This document shows positions 6,715 to 13,900 of a DNA stretch of 20,667 nucleotides, piece by piece (positions within the stretch are counted from its first letter, which is position 1; each line of letters opens with the position of its first letter). The translations under genes were made by a program, and so were the position numbers. Origin of the DNA: a virus; the IMG/VR virus record IMGVR_UViG_3300025769_001079, positions 1-20,667 of that record; one strand, written 5' to 3'. The notes under the pieces are model-generated. The model did not search any database, was not told where the DNA came from, and saw only the letters and a program-made list of their open reading frames with translations.

Positions 6715-7031
6715 AACTAGATGAATACCAAATGAGAGCGGAAGACACCGCGATATACCCCAACGAATACGCTATTGTGTACCCTGCGCTGGGTTTAGCT
6801 GGGGAAGCCGGTGAGGTAGCGGACAAAGTAAAGAAGATTATCCGCGACGGAAAGCCTGAACTTTTTTACAAGGATGATATTGCAAAGGAACTGGGAGACG
6901 TGTTATGGTACGTTGCAATTCTTGCAAGAGACTTAGGATACAGCTTAGAAGAGGTCGCGCAGCGCAACTTGGACAAGTTAGAGGATCGCAAGAACCGCGA
7001 TATGTTGCAGGGCAGCGGAGACAATCGATGA
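6711..7031 (+). CDS. mazG: MazG-like nucleotide pyrophosphohydrolase
   Basis: At 106 residues this is a single-domain MazG protein. The metal-binding motif is complete: Glu32 and Glu35 in [15 protein letters not shown], and Glu60 and Asp63 in KELGDVLWY. MazG-fold enzymes hydrolyse nucleoside triphosphates to monophosphate and pyrophosphate. Marine phage MazG has been proposed either to lower (p)ppGpp or to process dNTPs; which applies here cannot be told from sequence. It starts in ATGA overlap with the previous gene and ends in ATGA overlap with the DUF3310 gene, within a run of nucleotide-metabolism genes leading to the ribonucleotide reductase. Confidence 0.95.
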   Translation: MKLDEYQMRAEDTAIYPNEYAIVYPALGLAGEAGEVADKVKKIIRDGKPELFYKDDIAKELGDVLWYVAILARDLGYSLEEVAQRNLDKLEDRKNRDMLQGSGDNR

Positions 7032-7324
7032 GACACGAAGCATACATGAAGATGATGGAAGACGAAAACGAACAGGCTGGTAAAGAAGCGTACGGGGGGG
7101 TAGATCTTGTCAACAATCCGCCACACTATAATCAAGCAGGTATTGAGTGCATCGACGCAATCGAGGCGGCGTTGTCTCCAGAAGAATTACGAGGATACTA
7201 CAAAGGTAACATCCTCAAGTACACATGGCGAGAAAGATACAAAAACGGAGACCAAGACCTTTCCAAAGCCAGATGGTACACAGACAGACTATTAACAATT
7301 AAAAACCGACACGAAGAGGAATAA
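7028..7324 (+). CDS. DUF3310 protein, T7 gp1.7-like putative nucleotide kinase
   Basis: The start ATG at 7028 overlaps the MazG stop; a longer in-frame start at 6905 lies within mazG and codes an unlikely basic leader. The 98-residue protein carries the DUF3310 signature: [17 protein letters not shown] around residues 29-45, and a [25 protein letters not shown] block near residues 60-84. T7 gp1.7, a member of this group, phosphorylates dTMP and dGMP and determines dideoxythymidine sensitivity. The MazG and ribonucleotide reductase neighbours support a role in dNTP supply. Kinase activity of this copy is inferred from the family. Confidence 0.85.
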   Translation: MRHEAYMKMMEDENEQAGKEAYGGVDLVNNPPHYNQAGIECIDAIEAALSPEELRGYYKGNILKYTWRERYKNGDQDLSKARWYTDRLLTIKNRHEEE

Positions 7325-7328
7325 GAAC

Positions 7329-9257
7329 ATGAACAACATGTTGCCTACACCATACCAACAATTCATTCACAAGTCGCGCTATGCACGTTGGATCGAAGAC
7401 GAGCAGCGCAGGGAGAACTGGGATGAGACCGTATCCCGATATATTTCTTTTATGGATTCTTATGTGCACGACAAGCACGGCTATAAGCTGGACAGTTCAC
7501 TGAGAAACGAACTCGAAGAGGCTATCCTCAATCTGCGTATCATGCCTTCTATGAGAGCAATGATGACTGCTGGTCAAGCCCTAGACCGTGACGCAGTGTG
7601 TGGCTACAATTGTAGCTACATTCCTGTAGATAGCCCTCGTGCGTTCGATGAATGTATGTATATTTTGATGTGTGGTACAGGCGTTGGTTTTAGTGTGGAG
7701 AGAGAAAATGTCGATAGGCTACCTACTATATCTGATAATTTTAATAAGTCCGATACTGTAATTAAAGTAGGGGATAGCAAACCGGGATGGGCAAAGGCAC
7801 TGCGCGAGTTGATTGCGTTGCTCTATGCAGGACAGATTCCTTCGTGGGATGTGTCCGGTGTTCGGGCTGCAGGGGAACGCCTGAAGGTTATGGGTGGTCG
7901 TGCAAGCGGACCACAACCCCTTGTCGATCTGTTTAACTTTACTGTTGAAATATTCAAGAAGGCACGTGGTCGCCGTCTGTTTCCAATCGAGTGCCACGAT
8001 CTCATGTGTAAGATTGGAGAGATCGTAGTCGTAGGGGGTGTTCGTCGCTCTGCTCTGATTAGCCTGTCGAACCTTAACGACGATCAGATGGCACACGCCA
8101 AGTCTGGTATGTGGTGGGAGTCTGAGCCACAACGTGCGCTGGCAAACAACTCAGTTGCCTACAAGACAAAGCCTGAGATGGGTACGTTCATGCGAGAGTG
8201 GCTTGCCCTGTACGATAGCAAGTCTGGTGAGCGTGGCATGTTCAACCGTGAAGCAGCCGACAAACATGTTGCTCGTAACGGTCGTCGTGAGACAGGTCAC
8301 ATGTGGGGAACAAACCCATGTTCTGAAATCATCTTGCGTGGTTACCAGTTTTGTAATCTGTCTGAGGTAGTTGTTCGTGAAACCGACTCCCTTCAAGACC
8401 TCAAAGATAAGGTACGCTTGGCAACAGTCTTGGGAACCCTGCAGTCTACTCTGACAGACTTCAAGTACCTTCGTAACATCTGGAAGAAGAACACGGAAGA
8501 TGAGCGTTTGTTGGGTGTGTCCCTGACAGGCATCATGGATCATCCGCTTCTTTCAAAGAACGTGGATAGCAAGCGTTGGCTCGAAGAGATGCGGGAAACC
8601 GCTGTAGAAACAAACCGACGTATTGCAGAGGAGATTGGTATCCCTGTCAGCGCAGCAATCACCTGCGTAAAGCCGTCAGGAACCGTATCGCAATTGGTAG
8701 ATGCAGCTAGTGGCATCCATGCACGACACAACGATTATTACATCCGTACTGTTCGTGGTGACAACAAAGACCCCCTGACGCAGTTCCTGATCGAAACCGG
8801 CGTACACAACGAGCGTGACATGATGAAGCCAGACTCTACGACTGTCTTTTCGTTCCCGATGAAGTCGCCTGACGGTGCAGTTACACGAACTCAGATGACA
8901 GCTATCGAGCAGCTAGAATTGTGGAAGACCTATGCCTTACATTGGTGTGAGCACAAGCCATCTGTTACCATCACGGTAAAGGAACACGAATGGATGGAAG
9001 TCGGTGCGTGGGTATACGAAAACTTTGACGTTGCGTCTGGTGTCTCGTTCCTTCCTCACAGTGACCACACCTATCAACAGGCTCCGTATCAGGACATCGA
9101 TGTGGATGAGTATAACGAGTGGATGCAGACCTACAAGGATGTCAAGATTGATTGGGAAAAGCTGACTGACTTCGAGAAAGAAGACAACACCAGTGGGTCA
9201 CGTGAGTTGGCTTGTACTGCGGGTGTCTGTGAAGTAGTGGACTTGAACGCAGCATGA
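7329..9257 (+). CDS. nrdJ: Adenosylcobalamin-dependent (class II) ribonucleotide reductase
   Basis: The 642-residue protein matches the monomeric class II ribonucleoside-triphosphate reductase type. It shows the radical-site motif NPCSEI with Cys331 and Glu333, Cys342 eleven residues later (FCNLSEV), an earlier partner cysteine in the VCGYNCSY segment (Cys95), PSGTVS, and a C-terminal pair Cys629/Cys634 (ACTAGVCE) that re-reduces the active site. Spacings equal those of Lactobacillus leichmannii (Cys408-Cys419, Cys731-Cys736), while the whole protein is about 100 residues shorter than that 739-residue enzyme. It converts ribonucleotides to deoxyribonucleotides using vitamin B12, so the host must make or import cobalamin. 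GAGGA at 7316-7320 precedes the ATG at 7329. No thioredoxin or glutaredoxin gene is seen nearby. Confidence 0.96.
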   Translation: MNNMLPTPYQQFIHKSRYARWIEDEQRRENWDETVSRYISFMDSYVHDKHGYKLDSSLRNELEEAILNLRIMPSMRAMMTAGQALDRDAVCGYNCSYIPVDSPRAFDECMYILMCGTGVGFSVERENVDRLPTISDNFNKSDTVIKVGDSKPGWAKALRELIALLYAGQIPSWDVSGVRAAGERLKVMGGRASGPQPLVDLFNFTVEIFKKARGRRLFPIECHDLMCKIGEIVVVGGVRRSALISLSNLNDDQMAHAKSGMWWESEPQRALANNSVAYKTKPEMGTFMREWLALYDSKSGERGMFNREAADKHVARNGRRETGHMWGTNPCSEIILRGYQFCNLSEVVVRETDSLQDLKDKVRLATVLGTLQSTLTDFKYLRNIWKKNTEDERLLGVSLTGIMDHPLLSKNVDSKRWLEEMRETAVETNRRIAEEIGIPVSAAITCVKPSGTVSQLVDAASGIHARHNDYYIRTVRGDNKDPLTQFLIETGVHNERDMMKPDSTTVFSFPMKSPDGAVTRTQMTAIEQLELWKTYALHWCEHKPSVTITVKEHEWMEVGAWVYENFDVASGVSFLPHSDHTYQQAPYQDIDVDEYNEWMQTYKDVKIDWEKLTDFEKEDNTSGSRELACTAGVCEVVDLNAA

Positions 9258-9379
9258 GTAAGTTGGTTTGGAAGCGGGGTGACGGTTGGGTTCAATACAA
9301 CCCACCCCGCAGCCATCCTAGCTATGCGGAATGGCAGAAACTAAAAGAGAAAGAAGCCAAAGAAGGAGAAGGCAAGTGA
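9254..9379 (+). CDS. Small unknown ORF, 41 aa
   Basis: The ATG overlaps the reductase stop (ATGA) and the stop overlaps the next start (GTGA), so it fills the space exactly. The peptide begins MSKLVWKRGDGWVQY and continues NPPRSHPSYAEWQ before a charged Lys/Glu tail. It has no recognised domain. The two-way overlap and sensible composition are the reasons to call it a gene. Confidence 0.7.
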   Translation: MSKLVWKRGDGWVQYNPPRSHPSYAEWQKLKEKEAKEGEGK

Positions 9380-9534
9380 GTTGCTGGCATTGTAAAGGTG
9401 AAATGATTTGGAACAGTGATGTTGACTTAGAAGACAATAATTACTATTCTATGATTACGTTTCTGGAATGCAAAGACTGTGGGTCAGAGGCAGAATTTTG
9501 GTTACCTAGAGAAAAGGAAGAAAGTAATGTCTGA
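9376..9534 (+). CDS. Small zinc-ribbon protein, 52 aa
   Basis: The start is a GTG at 9376 overlapping the stop of the 41-residue ORF, with AAGGAGAAGG just upstream. The protein has two Cys pairs, CWHC at residues 3-6 and CKDC near residue 33, which together can bind one zinc ion. The CWHCKGEMIW opening resembles a family of very small phage proteins starting CWHCGGELIW, as I recall them. The function of that family is not known to me. An extended in-frame start at 9331 would add a very basic leader lying in the upstream gene. It is not a glutaredoxin: the second Cys pair and length argue for a ribbon. Confidence 0.8.
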   Translation: MSCWHCKGEMIWNSDVDLEDNNYYSMITFLECKDCGSEAEFWLPREKEESNV

Positions 9535-9757
9535 AGAACAAAAAGACATCATCGTAATCGATGGAACAGAATACGAGTTTGACACCCTAGAGGACAAACA
9601 GAAGTACATCGTCAATCAGATTCGTGATTTGAATGTTAAGGTTGCACAGGCGCAGTTTGGTATAGACCAACTACGTACGGCACAATCTGCCTTCACAAAC
9701 ATGTTGGTTTCGTCTGTAAAGGAAGAGTCTGTTGATACAAATCAAGATAACGCCTGA
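9527..9757 (+). CDS. Small acidic coiled-coil-like protein, 76 aa
   Basis: AAGGAAG at 9514-9520 lies six bases before the ATG at 9527. The N-terminus has a strand-like IIVIDGTEYEFDTLED segment; the rest is one long predicted helix, with QIRDLNVKVAQAQFGIDQLR showing hydrophobic spacing suited to self-association. It resembles small marine phage and cyanobacterial proteins of the DUF6447 type from memory, without proof. The function is unknown. It overlaps its upstream neighbour by 8 bases and its downstream neighbour by 26. Confidence 0.8.
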   Translation: MSEEQKDIIVIDGTEYEFDTLEDKQKYIVNQIRDLNVKVAQAQFGIDQLRTAQSAFTNMLVSSVKEESVDTNQDNA

Positions 9758-10226
9758 TATTATTTCTCGTGCCAAAAAGAAAGCTGCCTCTGTAGGTAAT
9801 CTACAGGGCAGCATCACGGGCAGTCTCAGCAATGTGGTTGGGGCAATCGGAGAAATAATCGTTGAGGAGTACGTCGGCGGTGAGCCTGTCAACAGTAAGG
9901 ACTTTGACCTGTTGATAGGAAACCGACGTGTCGACGTAAAGACCAAGCGGTGCAATACTACGCCATCTCCAAACTATGATTGCTCTGTGGCTGCACACGG
10001 ATCGAAGCAAGACTGCGACAGCTATGTCTTTGTCCGCATCCTTACAGATCACAGCAAGGCTTGGATTTTGGGAGAGATACCAAAAGAAACGTTTTATAAA
10101 AAGGCTACACGATACAACAGAGGGGATGTCGATCCGGCAAACGGATTCACATTTAGAGCCGACTGTTACAACCTAGCAATTCAAGAACTAGAGAACGTCA
10201 ATGGCAAAGAAGCAGCACAAAGCTAA
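9732..10226 (+). CDS. PD-(D/E)XK nuclease-like protein of unknown role, 164 aa
   Basis: The start is TTG at 9732, preceded by AAAGGAAGAG at a fitting distance; no ATG or other good start lies near, so the unusual start is well supported. The core reads as a restriction-like fold: Glu41 in GAIGEIIVEEY, Asp59 in KDFDLLI and Asp68-Val-Lys70 in RRVDVKTK. These are the metal-binding and catalytic positions of PD-(D/E)XK enzymes. Later segments (YVFVRILTDHSKAWILGEI) supply the remaining strands and an aromatic C-terminus. Target and role are unknown; degrading host or competing DNA is one possibility. It is the third nuclease of this superfamily in the window. It overlaps its upstream neighbour by 26 bases. 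Confidence 0.85.
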   Translation: MIQIKITPDIISRAKKKAASVGNLQGSITGSLSNVVGAIGEIIVEEYVGGEPVNSKDFDLLIGNRRVDVKTKRCNTTPSPNYDCSVAAHGSKQDCDSYVFVRILTDHSKAWILGEIPKETFYKKATRYNRGDVDPANGFTFRADCYNLAIQELENVNGKEAAQS

Positions 10227-10425
10227 TCTATTTCAATTTACAGCGTACCTAAAACAAGACGGCAATATCGAACTAAATATGGATGGCGTTACGCCAGAAG
10301 ATTTAGAGTCCGTAATGAATTCAGGGATGCCAGAGTATGAAGGTGCACACTCTATAGCATCCCTGCTTAGATATCTCAGATCGATGGGAAATGAGATGTT
10401 GGATAAATCGAGACAATATATTTAA
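10201..10425 (+). CDS. Last gene of the plus-strand operon, unknown, 74 aa
   Basis: The ATG at 10201 lies inside the end of the nuclease-like gene. The peptide starts with a basic stretch (MAKKQHKANLF), then a strand (FTAYLKQDGNIELNMDG) and a helical C-terminal half (IASLLRYLRSMGNEML). I recognise no family. The stop at 10423-10425 closes the plus-strand gene run, four bases before the end of the convergent minus-strand gene. Confidence 0.8.
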   Translation: MAKKQHKANLFQFTAYLKQDGNIELNMDGVTPEDLESVMNSGMPEYEGAHSIASLLRYLRSMGNEMLDKSRQYI

Positions 10426-10429
10426 GTAG

Positions 10430-10588
10430 TCAAGACTTCTTGTGTTCCTTGATTACCTCGAATCGTGCATTCAAAAACGAACCCCGATGACGCTTGTAGC
10501 CGTCTTTGGGGTTTTTCATTAGGACAAACTCCTTGCCCTTTTTCATCCAGTGGTAGCCCTCTGGTGCACGAATAACCTTCCTAGCCAC
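10430..10588 (-). CDS. Small basic protein at the end of the structural operon, 52 aa
   Basis: Reading the minus strand, a GTG at 10588-10586 follows directly after the stop of the MMYGG-motif gene, with AAAGG nine bases upstream. The peptide contains APEGYHWMKKGKEFVLMK, then KRHRGSFLNARFEVIKEHKK, and is strongly basic. The GYHWMK start and K(P/R)H(K/R)G-S/A-x-x-A-x-F pattern recall a small protein seen in many marine phages, by memory. The function is unknown; position suggests a virion or assembly accessory. It carries a terminator-like hairpin in its coding sequence. Confidence 0.8.
   Translation of the reverse strand: MARKVIRAPEGYHWMKKGKEFVLMKNPKDGYKRHRGSFLNARFEVIKEHKKS
10480..10516 (+). 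terminator. Rho-independent terminator-like hairpin for the plus-strand operon
   Basis: AACCCC (10480-10485) pairs with GGGGTT (10508-10513), and GACG (10489-10492) pairs with CGTC (10501-10504), leaving a 3x3 internal loop and an 8-base end loop. The plus strand runs on to five T (10512-10516), two of which sit in the stem. On the minus strand the same stem is followed by CGTTTTTG, so weak action both ways is possible. It lies 55 bases beyond the last plus-strand stop, at the meeting point of convergent operons, where a terminator is expected. Confidence 0.6.
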
Positions 10589-10997
10589 GAGTCTTTGCCT
10601 TTCCGCCGTACATCATTCCGCTGCGTACAGGATTTCCGTCTCTGTCTCGTACTGGATTTCCGTCTTTATCTCTTACGATACCTGCGGCACCGGCAATTTT
10701 ATCCGCATAAGTTACCTTATCATAAGGCGGAGCAAGTGCTGCAAATTTTCTTTTACCACTCTTGTTTGACTTTGCCATACCCCCCTTTGCCATATTCATT
10801 GACATACCCATAGGTTGCATCTGGGTCGGTTTCTCTTGTTTCTGTGGTTGCATCATAGGCGCAGACTGCATCATCCCACCCATCTGTGCTTTTTTGCGGG
10901 GCTTGGTTGCTGTACCGCCGTACATCATCGGCTTGCGACGAGACATACCACCATACATCATACCCTTGCGTTGTCCGTTGTAATATGTTTTCATCAT
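10581..10997 (-). CDS. Met/Gly-rich basic protein with MMYGG motifs, 138 aa
   Basis: The start overlaps the stop of the 1673-residue gene (ATGATGA), with AGAAGG just upstream; the second ATG three bases on is equally possible. The composition is extreme. MMYGG occurs three times, near residues 13, 24 and 129, with further Met-Gly and Met-Gln runs (QMGGMMQ, AKGGMAK) and many Lys/Arg. A middle part (residues about 84-107) reads as ordinary protein. It is followed by a repeated (R/K)DGNPVRD unit coded by a 24-base tandem repeat. Similar Lys/Met/Gly-rich low-complexity proteins are known to me in marine phages without an assigned job. Its place at the end of the ejection-protein genes suggests a minor virion or DNA-associated component; this is inference. 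Confidence 0.85.
   Translation of the reverse strand: MMKTYYNGQRKGMMYGGMSRRKPMMYGGTATKPRKKAQMGGMMQSAPMMQPQKQEKPTQMQPMGMSMNMAKGGMAKSNKSGKRKFAALAPPYDKVTYADKIAGAAGIVRDKDGNPVRDRDGNPVRSGMMYGGKAKTRG
10626..10673 (-). repeat. Two-copy 24-base tandem repeat in the MMYGG protein gene
   Basis: Units 10626-10649 and 10650-10673 differ at only a few positions and share GGATTTCCGTCT. Each codes eight residues of the form RD(K/R)DGNPV. The frame is kept, so the repeat grew by whole codons. Confidence 0.85.
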
Positions 10998-13900
10998 CCT
11001 TCTGTATCTCCGGGAATTAGTTGTGCCGTAAAGTATTTCTGTATGTCTTCAGGTGTTCCTTCTGGAAGATAGTCAACCATATTCAAACCTAGTCTTGACA
11101 TCTCTGTGTATACGAAGTCAAATGTTGCACTTCCAAATTTTTCAAAGTCCTTCTTAGTCATACTTTGTGGATATTCCATAACCCTAAGAACAAACTCTGC
11201 GTTTTCTCTGCTAGTTGCTGCCATCTTCATCATATCAATTCCAGCAGCGGTGGCAATAGATAAAGCTAGTTCGCCGGACACATACGGAACACTGACTTGA
11301 TTTCGCATCAAACTAAAACCACGAGACATGGCATAGTTAGTAGTGAGAGGGCGGAATAGGTTGCCTATTTCGACGCGGGTAAGATCAGTCTTTGCTTGTG
11401 AAGCCAAAAAGTCAAATACACCTTCGATAGCATCAACCCACTTTTCCGCGTCTTTCATCTGTTTTTCTGTAGGAATATTGTAAGAAAGGGATTCTGTTCC
11501 AACAAGCAACGCTGTTAGATTTTTCTTAAAGATAGCCCCCTGCTCACCCTCAAAAAGTAAAGCTCCTTCTGCTGGTGCATCGAAGGTTTTCAGAACTTTC
11601 TGTCCTTCTGGCAATCCCAGTAGAGTTTTTCCTTCTTGAGTTTTAAGCTTTGCAACGTTCATCATACCGTTGATGACCATGCTACGGAATGCCTGATCAA
11701 TAACTTCTACGGCGTTTACGTCTTGTCCATCAACATTAACGGTAAGGCTGATGACATCTCCTCCACCCTCTTTGAACTTCTTTGCACCTACCAGATTTAT
11801 AAGGGCGTTTCTCTTCATGTCTTGGATTCTGTATAGTCCGCCCTCACCTATATTAAACACATTCATAAGAAAATCTTCAGGCTTGTCTATAGGAATATTA
11901 GAAGCTTTAATCACACTGTCTTGTCCGACTTGCAGTATTCTTTTGTTTCTTACGGCTTCGGTTGCTGCCGCTTCTACCTTGCCAACTACATCGGCGCGTA
12001 GTTCTACAACCTTTTGTGCAAATGCTTTAGAGTTGGATAGTTCGTGGAAAATGCTGTTGTTTGTTTCGAGTATCCCACCTAAATCCACGATATTAATCAT
12101 TTCACTAGAGCCATCTGCGTATCGTACAGGAAATCTTAAAGCTTGCTGTAAGTTTTCTAAGTCATCTACGTTTATAGAAGGAAACGCTGACGGAACATCT
12201 ACTGCGCCAAACGCCCCTACAACTTCTGTTTGCCCAGAGGTTATTGCTTTTAAAGATCTTTGAGCGTCCTTACCCCACGCATCATATATGTAGGCAGAAA
12301 GATATCCAGATATTGCTCGAAGTCTTGCAATGTCTTCAGGGCTATCTGCTCTAAATACAGCGTTTCCTTTTTCATCTCTACTAGCCAGTTCTTGTAGCAT
12401 AGTATTAAATTGCACACCAATTTCATTTATTGTGGTAGCTTTATTATTTCCAGAAATAGCCTTGCTAACTTGTCCAACAAAGTTATTTAACATGGTTACA
12501 GGATTGTCATTACCCTTATAATTTCTAGTAAAGATAGACGTGTTTATTTCCGTACCGTATACCTCGTTGACATCTAAGTCTTCAAAGTTCAAATAGTCAG
12601 AGCCGTTATCAGCAGCCCTTTCCCTTGCACCCACTGTTGTTACACCGTTTTTTGCAAAAGTTTTAGTAATGGGTCCGTTTAGGCGAATTCTATCCCACCA
12701 TTCTGCTTGATATATTCGTGCAGCAGAATCCCACTCATCTCTGTACTCTTGTGGAATTATTTCCTTTGCTTCTGTAACAAACTCAAAGTACCGCGCAGAT
12801 AAGCTATCATTTCTTATCCGTGCGCCGTATTCTGCAAAAGCAGAAACTACGTCCATAACCTCTCCGGGTAGTGCTTTGAATGCACCTAACTCTCCGTTTT
12901 CTGAGTGCCAAATTACTATCTCTAGTGGTGAAACATCTTCACTAATAAACTCATCATTTTTTGTTCCATCGCTAAACACAGGCGTGGAATGGCGAAGTCT
13001 CATCTTTTCAAAGGTGGTGTTTGGTAGCTTGTCTATTTCACGTCTAGCCATTTCATTAAAAGCTTTACGTGCCCTTTTACCTAAGTTGCCAGCAAAAAAT
13101 GCACTGTCTCGACCAAAGAACTCTCCTAGCGCAGAACTCGTGCTAGGTGCATTTTCATCTTTTGCAATACGAAACATGCGGCGAACAAGGTCAGTGACAT
13201 CTACTGACTTTTCTTCAGAGATGGCTTTTTTGTCTAAGTCAATAAAACCACGACGGGCCGTCTTCTTTGCATCTGTAAGAAATCCACCAATTAGGTTTTC
13301 CCATCCTCGTGCGAGGCGAAGTCCTGTACCGTAGTTCAGGTTGAACTTAGTTAAATCTTTCGCCCGTTCTGTGTGCATTTCCATACGCTGAGTGGCAAGC
13401 TTATTTGCTTCTGCTAGTTCGTCCAACTCTGGGTTTAAGCGTCTCTGCACATCGAGGTGGACCTCTTCTAGGCGGGAAATTACACTATGATCTGCGTTGG
13501 TAAACCGACTGCTTAGAAGCAGGTCCCTTGCGTCCATAACCTTTTCGCTTAAATCTCTTCCGTCCGCATTGAGGTGTTCTTGGCTAGTTGCCAAGCCCTG
13601 CTTCAAGACACCAATGTAGTCTGAAATAATCTTACGAGATTTGACGTCTGTTATGTTAGCATTCTTTAGTTGAGATTCTAGCTGGGCTACAAACTCGCTT
13701 CCTTGTTGTAAGGTAAATGCACGAAAGTTTTGTAAGGTCTGTGCTTCGTTTACATTGGTCAAAGACGTAAGTTCTTTAGCACTTATTTTACCAAGTGCAA
13801 GCTGCTCTGACGCTCTCATCCAACTCAAGTTAGTTAGAGAAGCAGTAGAAAGAGAAAATGTTTGACGAGCACGGGCTAAACCTTCAGTATCCTCTGGGTC

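Noticed and set aside
8151-8543. Minus-strand ORF inside the ribonucleotide reductase
   Set aside because: The reductase frame carries conserved catalytic motifs here; the antisense frame has none.
10626-10673. Tandem repeat as a CRISPR or origin iteron
   Set aside because: Only two copies, in frame, coding repeated residues inside a gene.
10762-10983. Plus-strand hydrophobic ORF that looks like a membrane protein
   Set aside because: It is the antisense of the Met/Gly-rich gene; the Ile/Pro/Cys pattern follows from the complement of Met and Gly codons.
11751-12263. Plus-strand ORF of 170 codons
   Set aside because: Antisense to the 1673-residue gene, with no motif or ribosome site.
12876-13334. 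Plus-strand ORF of 152 codons
   Set aside because: It lies wholly antisense to the 1673-residue gene, with Ser/Leu/Pro-rich sequence typical of a shadow frame.
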